Positions 26,173 through 35,540 of a DNA stretch of 64,000 nucleotides are shown piece by piece. How positions within the stretch are numbered: the first letter of the stretch is position 1; each line of letters starts with the position of its first letter. A program made the translations under genes and the position numbers. This DNA is from Candidatus Desulfobacillus denitrificans (GTDB taxonomy: Bacteria > Pseudomonadota > Gammaproteobacteria > Burkholderiales > Rhodocyclaceae): the NCBI GenBank assembly GCA_017347485.1, contig AP021857.1, positions 1,655,390-1,719,389 of the forward strand. The letters run 5' to 3'. The notes beneath the pieces were generated by a model. The model made no database searches and had not been told where the DNA came from. It saw nothing but the letters and a program-made list of their open reading frames with translations.

Positions 26173-27497
26173 TCGATCACCTCGGCATAGAGGTCGTGCA
26201 CGTCGCAGTCGGTGACGCGCACGCGGGCGAACTCGCCGACTTCGAGATGCCCACCGTCCGGAATGTGCACCAGGCCGTCGATTTCCGGCGCGTCGGCCTG
26301 GCTGCGGGCGATGGCGCCTTCCTCGTCGACCTCCTCGACCAGCACCTCGATCTCGCGGCCGATCTTCTGCTCCAGCCGCTGCGTGCTGATGTCCTCCTGC
26401 AGTTCCATCAGGCGGCTGCGGCGCTCCTCGCGCAGCGTCTCCGGCACCGGGTCGGGCAGCCGGTTGGCCTCGGCGCCGTCGACGGGGGAATAGGCAAAGG
26501 CGCCGACACGGTCGAGCCGGGCTTCCTCGAGAAACTGCAGCAGCATCTCGAAGTCCGCATCGGTCTCGCCGGGAAAGCCGGTGATGAAAGTGCTGCGAAT
26601 AGTCAGTTCCGGGCAGACGGCGCGCCAGGCGCGCACGCGCGCCAGCACGTTCTCGGCGCTGGCCGGCCGCTTCATCAGCTTGAGGATGCGCGGGCTGGCG
26701 TGCTGGAAGGGCACGTCGAGGTAGGGCAGGATCTTGCCCTCGGCCATCAGCGGGATCAGGTCGTCCACGCTGGGATAGGGATAGACGTAGTGCAGGCGCA
26801 CCCAGACGCCCAGCTCGCCCAGCGCCTGCGCCAGTTCGTAGAGGCGCGTCTTGACGGGCTTGCCGCCCCAGAAGCCGGTGCGGTACTTGAGATCGACGCC
26901 GTAGGCGCTGGTGTCCTGCGAGACGACGAGCAGTTCCTTCACGCCCGCATCGACCAGCTTCTCGGCCTCGCGCAAGACCTCGCCGATGGGCCGGCTGACG
27001 AGGTCGCCGCGCAGCGAGGGGATGATGCAGAAGGTGCAGCGGTGGTTGCAGCCCTCGGAAATCTTGAGATACGCATAGTGCCGCGGCGTCAGCTTGATGC
27101 CCTGCGGGGGCACCAGGTCCTCGAAGGGATCGTGCGGCTTGGGCAGATGCTTGTGCACTTCCTGCATGACCTGCTCGGTGGCATGCGGGCCGGTGACCGC
27201 GAGCACCTGCGGATGGGCCGCCAGCACCACGTCCTCCTTGGCGCCGAGGCAGCCGGTGACGATGACGCGGCCGTTCTCGTCGAGCGCCTCGCCGATGGCG
27301 TCGAGCGATTCGGCCACCGCGGCGTCGATGAAGCCGCAGGTGTTCACCACGACGAGGTCGGCGCCCTCGTAGTCGGGCACGACGTCGTAGCCCTCGGCGC
27401 GCAGGCGCGTCAGGATGTGCTCGGAATCGACGAGGGCTTTCGGACAGCCGAGTGAGACGAAGCCGACCTTGGGCTGAACAGCTTTCTTGCTTGGCAT
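26169..27497 (-). CDS. rimO: ribosomal protein S12 methylthiotransferase RimO
   Basis: 442-residue radical SAM methylthiotransferase that modifies Asp of ribosomal protein S12. Order: N-terminal UPF0004 domain with Cys in SLGCPKA, NTCGF and TGCLGAKED; radical SAM core with the cluster motif CNHRCTFC; C-terminal TRAM domain. The [12 protein letters not shown] signature separates RimO from MiaB. Translationally coupled to the downstream oxidase. The 24-nt motif copy at 26599-26622 encodes AVCPELTI here. Confidence 0.95.
26599..26622 (+). repeat. 24-nt dispersed motif, copy 6 (degenerate)
   Basis: ATAGTCAGTTCCGGGCAG then ACGGCG: one change in the first nine bases. Inside rimO, antisense to it. 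Confidence 0.6.
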
Positions 27498-27543
27498 TCT
27501 GTGGGGAAGGCCTGCGGCGGCGGTCGGGCCGCAGGCGGTGCGC

Positions 27544-28143
27544 TTACTTTTTCTCGGGCGCCGGCTCTTCGGCGGCTTCCTTCTTCTCGCCCGGCTTGCC
27601 GGCCGGGGCGGCGAAATTCGGAAACTGGAAGCCGGAGAACATGTTGCGCGTCTGACTCTCGATCTGCTCCTGCATCTGCATGAACATGTTCTTCGACTGC
27701 TCCATGTAGGCGCCCATCATGCCCTGCATGGCGGGACCCTGGAAGTTGAGGAACTGCGCCCACAGGTCCTTGCTGGCGGGATTGTTCTCGCCATACAGGG
27801 CGCGGGCCTGGTCCTGCAGCTTCGACTGCATGTCGGCGAAGGCCTTGATGTTGCCCTCGAGGTACTTGCCCATCATGCCCTGCATGGCGTTGCCGTAGAA
27901 GCGGATCATCTGCGACAGCAGGTCGCTGGTGAACATCGGCATGCCGCCGGTTTCCTCTTCGAGGATGATCTGCAGCAGGATGCTGCGCGTGAGGTCCTCG
28001 CTGCTCTTGGCGTCGACGACCTGGAACTCCTCGTTCTTCAGCACGAGTTCCTTGACGTCGGCCAGCGTGATGTAGGAGCTGGTCCTGGTGTCGTAGAGAC
28101 GGCGGTTCGGATATTTCTTGATCAGTCGGGTTTGTTCAGCCAT
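27544..28143 (-). CDS. phaR: polyhydroxyalkanoate synthesis repressor PhaR
   Basis: 199-residue DNA- and PHB-binding repressor. The N-terminal PHB_acc_N domain starts [22 protein letters not shown], split here as [14 protein letters not shown] and SSYITL. A PHB_acc domain rich in Met/Gln follows ([27 protein letters not shown]), ending in a charged Lys/Glu/Pro tail. It represses phasin and its own genes until PHB granules titrate it. GGAGG lies upstream of ATG 28143. Last gene of a phaC-phaB-phaB-phaR cluster, with its own likely -10 element. Confidence 0.95.
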   Translation of the reverse strand: MAEQTRLIKKYPNRRLYDTRTSSYITLADVKELVLKNEEFQVVDAKSSEDLTRSILLQIILEEETGGMPMFTSDLLSQMIRFYGNAMQGMMGKYLEGNIKAFADMQSKLQDQARALYGENNPASKDLWAQFLNFQGPAMQGMMGAYMEQSKNMFMQMQEQIESQTRNMFSGFQFPNFAAPAGKPGEKKEAAEEPAPEKK

Positions 28144-28163
28144 ACAGTCCTCCCCCTTCGATA

Positions 28164-28169
28164 ATTATA
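28164..28169 (-). promoter_or_regulatory. candidate -10 of phaR
   Basis: TATAAT on the minus strand 20 bp before the phaR start, with TG two bases upstream (TGCGTATAAT). No good -35 is visible. Located in the 55-bp gap after the second phaB. Confidence 0.4.
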
Positions 28170-28198
28170 CGCAGTAAGCCCCGGCAGCCCCGCCGTTG

Positions 28199-28939
28199 TC
28201 AGCACATGTGCAAGCCGCCGTTGATGGACAGGGTCGATCCGGTCATGTATCCGGCGTATTCGGAGGCCAGGTAGGCCACCAGCTTGCCGATCTCCTCCGG
28301 CTTGCCGAGGCGCCCCATCGGAATCTGCGCCACGATCTGCTCGCGCACCTCCGGCTTGATCGCCATCACCATGTCCGTGCCGACGTAGCCCGGCGCAATG
28401 GCGTTCACCGTCACGCCCTTGCGCGCCACTTCCTGGGCGATGGCCTTGGTGAAGCCGAGGATGCCGGCCTTCGCCGCGGAATAGTTGGCCTGGCCGAACT
28501 GGCCCTTGACGCCGTTCACCGAGGAAATGTTGATGACGCGGCCCCAGCCGCGCTCGGCCATGCCGGGCAGTACCTGATGGGTGACGTTGAAGACGCTGTT
28601 GAGATTCACGTCGATCACCGCGTTCCATTCCGACGACTGCATCTTGCGGAACATGTTGTCGCGCGTGATGCCGGCGTTGTTCACCAGCACGTCGACCGGC
28701 CCGAGTTCCGACTCGATGCGCTTCACCATCTCGTTGCAGGACGCGTAGTCGGCCACGTTGCCTTCGGCGGCGTGGAACTCGAATCCGGCGGACTTGTTCT
28801 GCGCCAGCCAGTCGTCCTTTTGCGCAAAGCCGGGCAGGCAGTTGGCCACCACGACGAAACCCTCCTCGGCCAGCGCCCGGCAGATCGCCGTGCCCAACCC
28901 CCCCATGCCGCCCGTGACGAGCGCTACCTTCTTCGACAT
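28199..28939 (-). CDS. phaB: acetoacetyl-CoA reductase PhaB, second copy
   Basis: 246-residue SDR that reduces acetoacetyl-CoA to (R)-3-hydroxybutyryl-CoA with NADPH. TGGMGGLG cofactor loop, NNAGITRD, catalytic Ser/Tyr/Lys in ISSVNG and NYSAAKAG, and the PhaB-type end GSTLSINGGLHMC. ATG 28939 was chosen because GGGAAG lies 7 nt upstream; two earlier in-frame ATGs are unlikely. It is clearly paralogous to the gene upstream (29009-29749), with which it shares most motifs, and is separated from it by a strong terminator-like hairpin. Keeping two copies may tune cofactor use or expression. Confidence 0.92.
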   Translation of the reverse strand: MSKKVALVTGGMGGLGTAICRALAEEGFVVVANCLPGFAQKDDWLAQNKSAGFEFHAAEGNVADYASCNEMVKRIESELGPVDVLVNNAGITRDNMFRKMQSSEWNAVIDVNLNSVFNVTHQVLPGMAERGWGRVINISSVNGVKGQFGQANYSAAKAGILGFTKAIAQEVARKGVTVNAIAPGYVGTDMVMAIKPEVREQIVAQIPMGRLGKPEEIGKLVAYLASEYAGYMTGSTLSINGGLHMC

Positions 28940-28961
28940 TGCAGTGCTTCCCATGAACAAC

Positions 28962-29002
28962 AAAAAACCCTTGCGGGCCGCCGCCGAGCCGGGCGGCGGC
29001 CC
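28962..29002 (-). terminator. hairpin terminator between the two phaB genes
   Basis: An 11-bp perfect stem (GGGCCGCCGCC with GGCGGCGGCCC) followed on the minus strand by GCAAGGGTTTTTTG. Read-through or a separate promoter would be needed for the downstream phaB. Confidence 0.75.
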
Positions 29003-29008
29003 CTGGCG

Positions 29009-29749
29009 TCAGAACATGTGCTGGCCGCCGTTGATGGAGATGTTGGCGCCGGTGAGGAAGGCCGCCTCCTCGGAAGCGAGGTAGGCCACCAGGCCGGCCA
29101 CCTCCTCGGGCTTGCCGAGGCGCCCCTGCGGAATCTGCGGCAGGATCTTCGAATCGAGCACTTCCTGCGGGATGGCCATCACCATCTTGGTGCCGATGTA
29201 GCCCGGACTGATGGTGTTCACCGTCACGCCCTTCTTCGCCACTTCCAGCGCCAGCGCCTTGGTGAAGCCGTGCATGCCGGCTTTCGCCGCCGAATAGTTG
29301 GTCTGGCCGAAGGCGCCCTTCTGGCCGTTCACCGAGGAGACGTTGACGACGCGGCCCCAGCCGCGCTCCATCATGCCGTCCATGACCTGCTTGGTCATGT
29401 TGAAGACGCTGTCGAGGTTGGTCTTCATGACAACGTCCCAGTCGCCCTTGGTCATCTTCTTGAAGGTCATGTCGCGCGTGATGCCGGCGTTGTTCACCAG
29501 CACGTCGACCGGGCCGATCTCCTTCGCCACGGTGTCCACGCAGGCCTTGCAGGAATCGAAATCGGCCACGTCGCAGGGATAGGCGTGGAATTCGAAGCCC
29601 TGCGCCTTCATCTGCTTGAGCCAGTCACCGGCCTTGGTGTTGCTCGGACTGTAGGTCGTCACGACCCTGTAGCCCAGCGCCGCCATCTTGATGCAGACCG
29701 CTTCGCCCAGTCCGCCCATGCCTCCCGTTATGAGTGCCACTCTCGACAT
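29009..29749 (-). CDS. phaB: acetoacetyl-CoA reductase PhaB, first copy
   Basis: 246-residue SDR with TGGMGGLG, NNAGITRD, VSSVNG, NYSAAKAG and the end NISINGGQHMF, the standard PhaB pattern (family length 246). It lies 77 bp downstream of phaC in the same direction, so it provides the (R)-3-hydroxybutyryl-CoA used by the synthase. Followed by a hairpin terminator and then a second phaB. Confidence 0.94.
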   Translation of the reverse strand: MSRVALITGGMGGLGEAVCIKMAALGYRVVTTYSPSNTKAGDWLKQMKAQGFEFHAYPCDVADFDSCKACVDTVAKEIGPVDVLVNNAGITRDMTFKKMTKGDWDVVMKTNLDSVFNMTKQVMDGMMERGWGRVVNVSSVNGQKGAFGQTNYSAAKAGMHGFTKALALEVAKKGVTVNTISPGYIGTKMVMAIPQEVLDSKILPQIPQGRLGKPEEVAGLVAYLASEEAAFLTGANISINGGQHMF

Positions 29750-29826
29750 GATCTACTCTCCTTTGATGTTCGGGGACTTGCTTGTCGCAGCCGGCCGCGT
29801 ATCCCCTGTCGCGCGGCCTGCCATTT

Positions 29827-31542
29827 TTAGGCTTTTTCCTTGACGTAGCGCCCCGGCGCCGCCTCGATCGGCTTGTAACGCCGGCTGCCGGGCTTCTTCG
29901 GCGCCGCGCGCTCCTCGCCGGCATGGCGCCGAAGCCATTCTATCCAATGCGGCCACCAACTGCCCTTGTGTTCCGTCGCGCCGGCCAGCCAGTTCTCTGC
30001 GCTCGCCGCGGCGGCGTCGTTGCGCCAGTGGCTGCGCTTGCCCTTGGCCGGCGGATTCACCACGCCGGCGATATGGCCGCTGGCGCCCATGACGAAGGTC
30101 GTCTCGCCGCCCAGCAGCCCGCGCGAGAGGTAGGCGCTTTTCCAGGGGACGATGTGGTCCTCTCGGCTCGAGTAGATGTAGGCCGGCATGTCGAGCCGGC
30201 CGAGGTCGGCCGTGGTGCCGCACATCGCCAGGCGGCCCGGCTCGCGCAGGGCGTTCTCCAGGTAAAGATGGCGCAGGTACCAGACGGCAAAGGGGCCGGG
30301 CAGGTTGGTGCTGTCGGCATTCCAGTAGAGCAGGTCGAAGGCCGGCGGCTTGCCGCCCTTCAGGTAATTGCCGACGACGTACTGCCAGATGAGGTCGTTG
30401 GCGCGCAGGCTGGAGAAGGCCGAAGCGAGTTCGGCGCCGCGCAGCAGCCCGCCCTGTCCGATGGCCGTCTCGCGCGCCTTGACCGAGGCCGCATCGACGT
30501 AGTGCGTCACTTCGCCGCCGTCGGAAAAATCAAGCAGGGAAGTGAGCAGCGTCAGGCTCGCCACCCGGTCCTCGCCGCGCGCCTTGGCGACGCAGAGCGC
30601 CGCGGCGAGGATGGTGCCGCCGACGCAGAAACCGAGTGCATTGAGCTTGTCGGCGCCGCTGATCTCCTGCGCCGCGTCGAGCGCCGCCAGCGCTCCCTGC
30701 TCGAGGTAGTCGTCCCAGCCGAGATGGCCAAGCTCGGCCTGCGGATTGCGCCAGGAGACCAGGAACACCGTCATGCCCTGCTCGACGGCATGGCGCACGA
30801 AGGAGTTCTCCGGTTGCAGGTCGAGGATGTAGAACTTGTTGATGCAGGGCGGCACGATCACCAGCGGCCGGGCGTGCACCTTCGGCGTTTCCGGGTCGTA
30901 CTGGATGAGCTGAATCAGCGCATTCTCGAAGATCACCTGGCCCGGCGTCACCGCCAGGTTGCGGCCGACCTCGAAGGCGGCCTCGTCGGTCATCGAGATG
31001 CGGCCCTTGCCCAGGTCATCGAGGAGATTGCGGATGCCGGCGGTAATGCTGGCGCCCTGGGTGTCGAGCGCCGTCCGGATGAATTCCGGATTGGTCGCCA
31101 CGAAATTGGACGGCGCCATGGCATCGACGAACTGGCGGGTGAAGAACTGCAAGCGGCTGCGCGCCGCCTCGTCGTCCATCGGCAGCGCTTCGATCAGCCT
31201 GCCGATGTAGTCGGCGTTGAGCAGGTAGGCCTGGCGCAAATAGTCGAAAAAGGGACTCCCGGACCACTCCGGCGCGGCAAAGCGCTTGTCCTTGACCTCG
31301 GCTGTCGCACCGCCCTGGCCGCGCCGCAGCATGCCCTGCCAGAGCGCGGCGTGGCGCGCGGCGAACTCCTTCTGCAGGCTGGCGATGGCTTCGTTCTGCG
31401 CAAACTGCGCCCCCAACGCAGCCTGCGGAGACCTTGCTGCGGACGGTTGTGCCAGGAAATTCATGACCCCCTGCGCGAACGCCTGACCGGCCTGGAAGAG
31501 GTTCTGCATGGCAGCCGCATCGGGCTGTGGGTTACCGGACAT
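29827..31542 (-). CDS. phaC: class I poly(3-hydroxybutyrate) synthase
   Basis: 571-residue class I PHA synthase, which polymerises (R)-3-hydroxyacyl-CoA on the granule surface. The lipase-like box GFCVGGT contains the catalytic Cys near residue 306, the catalytic Asp is in SSREDHIVP and the His in GASGHIAGVVNPP. Length is typical for class I. The ATG at 31542 has GGGAG upstream; longer in-frame extension to 31809 runs through the promoter. First gene of the phaC-phaB-phaB-phaR group. Confidence 0.95.
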   Translation of the reverse strand: MSGNPQPDAAAMQNLFQAGQAFAQGVMNFLAQPSAARSPQAALGAQFAQNEAIASLQKEFAARHAALWQGMLRRGQGGATAEVKDKRFAAPEWSGSPFFDYLRQAYLLNADYIGRLIEALPMDDEAARSRLQFFTRQFVDAMAPSNFVATNPEFIRTALDTQGASITAGIRNLLDDLGKGRISMTDEAAFEVGRNLAVTPGQVIFENALIQLIQYDPETPKVHARPLVIVPPCINKFYILDLQPENSFVRHAVEQGMTVFLVSWRNPQAELGHLGWDDYLEQGALAALDAAQEISGADKLNALGFCVGGTILAAALCVAKARGEDRVASLTLLTSLLDFSDGGEVTHYVDAASVKARETAIGQGGLLRGAELASAFSSLRANDLIWQYVVGNYLKGGKPPAFDLLYWNADSTNLPGPFAVWYLRHLYLENALREPGRLAMCGTTADLGRLDMPAYIYSSREDHIVPWKSAYLSRGLLGGETTFVMGASGHIAGVVNPPAKGKRSHWRNDAAAASAENWLAGATEHKGSWWPHWIEWLRRHAGEERAAPKKPGSRRYKPIEAAPGRYVKEKA

Positions 31543-31597
31543 CGACCGCTTCTCCCTATGACGGTTGCAAACATGGCAACCGCCGGACTGACAGGGG

Positions 31598-31626
31598 ATT
31601 TTGCACTGCACCATACCCTCTGTCAA
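31598..31626 (-). promoter_or_regulatory. phaC promoter with TGC/GCA-rich overlap
   Basis: Minus strand TTGACA (31626-31621), 17-bp spacer, CAAAAT (31603-31598), about 55 bp before phaC. The spacer ends TGCAGTGC, a TGC/GCA-rich segment like those bound by PhaR in other bacteria. PhaR binding is inference. Confidence 0.6.
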
Positions 31627-31653
31627 CGAGTTGGGAGGGAATAGAATCACACC

Positions 31654-31956
31654 ATGTACATCGTCGCCATCGGCTGGCTCTGGGTCGTGCTCATGATGGC
31701 CATCACGGAGACCAGCGCCACCGCCGGCATCCTGACCTTGGTCTTCTATGGACTGGCGCCGCTCGCCCTCTTCCTCTGGCTCGTCGGCACACCGGCCAGG
31801 CGCCGGCATTTCCGCAGGGTCGGCCCAAGGGAGAACCGCGCCCGCCCGGAAGAAGCCGGACGAAGCGAGCCTGAGGGCGGTTGCAGCTCAGCCGACCAGG
31901 CGGTCGACCAGCAGATGGGCATAGTGGATGGTGGCGACGCCCGCCGCGATCAATGA
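31654..31956 (+). CDS. small membrane protein, function unknown
   Basis: 100 residues. Two hydrophobic helices (MYIVAIGWLWVVLMMAI and LTLVFYGLAPLALFLWLVG) followed by a basic segment RRRHFRR and a polar tail. Divergent from phaC; its 3' end overlaps the ZIP transporter gene by 69 bp on the opposite strand, so the last 20-odd residues are constrained by that gene. Proteins of this type occur in other betaproteobacteria with no known role. Confidence 0.65.
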   Translation: MYIVAIGWLWVVLMMAITETSATAGILTLVFYGLAPLALFLWLVGTPARRRHFRRVGPRENRARPEEAGRSEPEGGCSSADQAVDQQMGIVDGGDARRDQ

Positions 31957-32667
31957 GACCTGCTGCACCGTGGCGCGTAACTCGGTGCGCCGGTGCAGGC
32001 CGGGGATCAGGTCGGCCACGGCGACATAGATCATGCTGGCCGCCGCCAGCGCCAGGAACACCGGCACGACGCCCTGCATCGCCGAGAGGGCAAAGTAGGC
32101 GAGCCCCCCGCCGACCAGCGTCGCCAGGCTGGAGAACAGGTTGAAGGCCAGCGACTTCATGCGCGAGTAGCCGGAATGCAGCAGGATGAGGAAGTCGCCG
32201 ACTTCCTGGGGAATCTCATGGGCGATGATGGCCAGGGCGGTGACGATGCCGAGGCGAATGTCCTGCATGAAGGCGGCGGCGATCAGCACGCCGTCGACGA
32301 AATTGTGGAAAGTGTCGCCGACCATGATCAGCAGGCCGCTGCGGCCATGGTCTTCGCTGCGCGCATGCGGCTCGTGCCCTTCGCAATGGTCGTCGTGGCA
32401 ATGCCGCCACAGCACCAGTTTCTCCAGCACGAAGAAGCCGAGGATGCCGGCCAGCACGATGGCGGTGGCCGTGCCGACATCGCCGTGCGCCTCGACGGCA
32501 TTCGGCAGCACCTCGAGAAAGGCGGCGCCGAGCAGCGCGCCGATGGCATAGCTGATCAGGTGCGGCACCCAGGCGCCGCGCGCCGTGAGGGCGAAAGCGG
32601 CCGCCGCCAGCACCGACAGCGCGCCGCCGGCAAGCGACATGACGAGAATCCAGGCGAGAACGGACAT
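31888..32667 (-). CDS. ZIP family metal transporter
   Basis: 259-residue inner-membrane divalent-metal permease (Zn, Fe or Mn uptake). The two signature helices carry HNFVDG (TM4) and HEIPQE (TM5). A His/Asp-rich cytoplasmic loop, HCHDDHCEGHEPHA, precedes them. About eight membrane segments, usual length. Last of a same-strand run rluD-pgeF-eamA-mfs-zip, 27 bp after the MFS gene. The exact metal cannot be told from sequence. Confidence 0.92.
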   Translation of the reverse strand: MSVLAWILVMSLAGGALSVLAAAAFALTARGAWVPHLISYAIGALLGAAFLEVLPNAVEAHGDVGTATAIVLAGILGFFVLEKLVLWRHCHDDHCEGHEPHARSEDHGRSGLLIMVGDTFHNFVDGVLIAAAFMQDIRLGIVTALAIIAHEIPQEVGDFLILLHSGYSRMKSLAFNLFSSLATLVGGGLAYFALSAMQGVVPVFLALAAASMIYVAVADLIPGLHRRTELRATVQQVSLIAAGVATIHYAHLLVDRLVG

Positions 32668-32694
32668 GGGCGCGATGGGATCGGAACGCGCGGA

Positions 32695-33915
32695 TTATAC
32701 GCGGGCCGCCGACTCGCGCCGGCGAATCAGCAGGCCGAGCGCGACGCCCAGCAGCGCGGCGGCGCCGGTGACGATCAGCGCGTCGCGCCAGAGTCCGCTC
32801 GCCGCCACCAGCGCGGCGATCAGGGGCGGCCCGGCGAAGGGGCCCAGGTGGCCGAACTGCATGAACAATCCTTGCAGCGTGCCGATCTGCTTCGGCGTGC
32901 GGGCGTAATTCGCCGAGGCGGAGAGCACCGAGGCCGGCACCAGGCCGCCGGTGAAGGACAGCAGCAGGCACAGCGCATAGCGCACGGGGTCCGGCAGGAC
33001 GTCAAGGAAGATGCCGACACCCGACAGCCCGGCGACGAAGTTGGCGCAGACGATCAGGTTGCCGCGGCGAAAATGCCGCTGCAGCAGGCGGCCGCCGAGC
33101 AGGTTGCCGGGGACGTTGACCAGCACCATCGCGCAGGACAGCAGCGACACCGCCAGCGCCGACAGGTCGCGCTGCTCCTTGAGATAGGTCGGCAGCCAGA
33201 TGATCAGCGCGAAGTGCTGAATCGTCCAGCAGCTCATGGCCAGGGCGAGCAGCCAGGGTTCGATCTGGCCCAGCGCCTGCTTCGCCTCGCCGATGGCATC
33301 GAGCCTCTGCGATTCGGCATATTCCGCAAGCCGGTAGCCCGGCCGTGCGCGCCACAAGGCCAGCGTCGCCAGCAGGATGCCGGCAAAAGCCAGCAGCCAG
33401 AGGCCGCGCCAGCCGCCCCAAGGCATCACCAGCGGCGCCAGCAGCATGGCCAGGCCGACGCCGGCCGGCAGGTAGGCGCTCCAGATGCCGAGGGCGAAGC
33501 GCCGGTCATGCGGCCTGCTCGCCGCGGAGAGCAGGGCCGGGGCGGAGACGGCCACCGAGACCATGCCCACGCCTTCGACGAAGCGCGAGGCCAGCATCGC
33601 CGCCGCGCCGCCGGCGGCCAGTCCGGCCAGACAGCCCAGCATGCTGATGAACAGCCCGCCCAGGCACAGGCGCAGCGCGCCGATGCGATCGCCGAGCAGG
33701 CCGAAGAGCACCCCGGTCGTCACGCCGAGCGCATTGATCATCGAAGCCAGCCAGCCCGCCGCGACGAGCGACAGGCCGAACTCCTCGCGCAACTGGGTCA
33801 GGGCGATCGGCACCTTGCCGACGTTCAGGGCGGCAGCCACCCCGCAGAAGGCGGCGGCGAGGACGGCATGCCAATCCGTGGTGGAAGGCGGCGATGCGGC
33901 CGTTGTCGTGCTCAT
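32695..33915 (-). CDS. MFS transporter (CynX/NimT-like)
   Basis: 406-residue major facilitator with twelve predicted helices. The loop 2-3 motif appears as GLLGDRIGALR. The sequence (KVPIALTQLREEFGLSLVAAGW) resembles the CynX/NimT/YeaN group that exports or imports small anions and drugs. No ligand can be assigned. It follows the EamA gene by 9 bp and precedes the ZIP gene, so it is part of a five-gene transcript. Confidence 0.85.
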   Translation of the reverse strand: MSTTTAASPPSTTDWHAVLAAAFCGVAAALNVGKVPIALTQLREEFGLSLVAAGWLASMINALGVTTGVLFGLLGDRIGALRLCLGGLFISMLGCLAGLAAGGAAAMLASRFVEGVGMVSVAVSAPALLSAASRPHDRRFALGIWSAYLPAGVGLAMLLAPLVMPWGGWRGLWLLAFAGILLATLALWRARPGYRLAEYAESQRLDAIGEAKQALGQIEPWLLALAMSCWTIQHFALIIWLPTYLKEQRDLSALAVSLLSCAMVLVNVPGNLLGGRLLQRHFRRGNLIVCANFVAGLSGVGIFLDVLPDPVRYALCLLLSFTGGLVPASVLSASANYARTPKQIGTLQGLFMQFGHLGPFAGPPLIAALVAASGLWRDALIVTGAAALLGVALGLLIRRRESAARV

Positions 33916-33924
33916 CGAAGCGGA

Positions 33925-34818
33925 TCAGCGCGGCGGCCGGTTGACCAGCCAGATTCCGAGCACCACCAGCACCAGCGCCGCGGCCAGCGCGGAGCTGACA
34001 CGCTCGGAGAGCAGCAGCGCGCCGGCCAGCACGCCGAACAGCGGCGTCAGGAAGGAGAAGGCCGACAGCCGTCCGGCCGGGTAATGCACCACCAGCCAGA
34101 ACCAGGCCAGGTAGCTGGCGAAGGCCACCAGCACGGTCTGGTAGGCGAGGCTAGCCAGCACCAGCGGCGTGGCCGCGACGATGCCCGGCTCGCCCAGCGC
34201 CAGCGAGACGAATGGCAGTACCAGCGCCGAGCCGGCGAGCTGGTAGAACAGCGTCTTGGCCGGGCTGATCCTCGCCAGGCGACTGCCCTTGATCAACAGC
34301 GTCGTGGCGGCCCACAGCACCGCGCCGAGGAACAGCATGCCGTCCCCCCGCAACTGACTTTTCGTCGGCAGGCCGAGCGATTCGCCGAAGGCGGCGAGGA
34401 TGCCGGCGAAGGCGCAGGCCAGTCCCAGCCACTGCAGCGGGCGCAATCTTTCTCCGGGCAGGAACAAGTGCGCGCCCAGCGCCACCATGAACGGCGCGGT
34501 ATACAGGAAGACCACGCCGCGCGAGGCGGAGGTGTAGCTGAGGCCCCAGTAGATGAAGGCGAACTCGCCGGCGAAGAGGGCGGCGCAGAGCAGGCCCGGC
34601 CCGAGCGTGCCGTCGCGCCCGAAGAGGCGGATGCCCCGCGCCGCCGACCACGCCCACACCAGGACGGCCGCGCCGAGCGAGCGCAGGCTGGCCTGCAATA
34701 CCGGCGAGATGCCGGCGTTGGCGACCTTGATCGCCACCTGCTGCAGGCCCCAGGCCGCGCACAGCACCACCATCAGGGCCATGGCGGTCGAGTCGAGATG
34801 CGTTTTTCTTTCCATCAT
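33925..34818 (-). CDS. EamA/DMT family permease
   Basis: 297-residue drug/metabolite transporter with ten helices in two EamA repeats (AAWGLQQVAIKVANAG... and FLGAVLWAATTLLIKGS...). Such proteins usually export amino acids or nucleobases. The ATG at 34818 overlaps the pgeF stop (ATGA), indicating translational coupling. A degenerate copy of the 24-nt motif (34338-34361) encodes KSQLRGDGM in a loop. Confidence 0.9.
   Translation of the reverse strand: MMERKTHLDSTAMALMVVLCAAWGLQQVAIKVANAGISPVLQASLRSLGAAVLVWAWSAARGIRLFGRDGTLGPGLLCAALFAGEFAFIYWGLSYTSASRGVVFLYTAPFMVALGAHLFLPGERLRPLQWLGLACAFAGILAAFGESLGLPTKSQLRGDGMLFLGAVLWAATTLLIKGSRLARISPAKTLFYQLAGSALVLPFVSLALGEPGIVAATPLVLASLAYQTVLVAFASYLAWFWLVVHYPAGRLSAFSFLTPLFGVLAGALLLSERVSSALAAALVLVVLGIWLVNRPPR
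34338..34361 (-). repeat. 24-nt dispersed motif, copy 7 (degenerate)
   Basis: Minus strand, AAAGTCAGTTGCGGGGGG then ACGGCA. Inside the EamA gene, same sense. Confidence 0.6.
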
Positions 34819-35540
34819 TCCATCCAGATCAGCGAGGCCATGCGGCCGGTGTTCTTGTCGCGGCGGTAGGAGTAGAAGCGCTCCTGCTCGTGCCAGGTGC
34901 AGAAGCCGCCGCCGAAGACGCGCGCGACACCGGCGGCATGCAGGCGCTGCGTGGCCAGTTGGTAGAGATCGGCCAGCCACTTGCCATTCGCCTGCGGCGC
35001 GAAGCCGGCCGCCGCTTCCCGCGCATGGGCAAGGAAGGCTTCGCGCACCTCGTCGCCGACCTCGAAGGCCTGCGGACCGATGGCCGGGCCGAGCCAGGCC
35101 ATCAGGCGTACCGGCGCCACCGCCATGGCCCGTACCGCCGCCTCGAGGACGCCGCCGGCCAATCCGCGCCAGCCGGCGTGTACCGCGGCGATGACACTGC
35201 CGGCGTCGTCGCACAGCAGCACCGGCAGGCAGTCCGCCGTCAGCACCGCGCATACCGTGCCGCGCACACGGGCGAAGGCGGCATCGGCCGCGATGCCTGG
35301 CCGGGCGCTCGCCGCATCGACGACGGCCCGCCCATGCACCTGGCTGAGCCAGAGCGGCTCGGCGGGCAGCCGCGCGCGCAGGCGTCTGCGGTTCTCCGCC
35401 ACCGCCGCCGGGTCGTCGCCGACATGGTTGCCGAGGTTCATCGAGGCATAGCCCGCGCCGCTGACGCCGCCGCTGCGCGTCGTCACCCGCGCCTGCACCG
35501 CGATCGGCGCCGGCCAGTCCGGAACGATCCAGTCCTTCAC
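34815..35540 (-). CDS. pgeF: peptidoglycan editing factor PgeF (multicopper polyphenol oxidase/laccase-like, YfiH)
   Basis: 241-residue YfiH/PgeF protein that corrects UDP-MurNAc-L-Ser misincorporation and has also been described as a purine nucleoside phosphorylase. Zn-site motifs are SQVHG, TADCLPVLL and AVHAGWRG. The start is a GTG at 35540 overlapping the rluD stop (GTGA). The rluD-pgeF order is conserved across many proteobacteria. Confidence 0.92.
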   Translation of the reverse strand: MKDWIVPDWPAPIAVQARVTTRSGGVSGAGYASMNLGNHVGDDPAAVAENRRRLRARLPAEPLWLSQVHGRAVVDAASARPGIAADAAFARVRGTVCAVLTADCLPVLLCDDAGSVIAAVHAGWRGLAGGVLEAAVRAMAVAPVRLMAWLGPAIGPQAFEVGDEVREAFLAHAREAAAGFAPQANGKWLADLYQLATQRLHAAGVARVFGGGFCTWHEQERFYSYRRDKNTGRMASLIWME

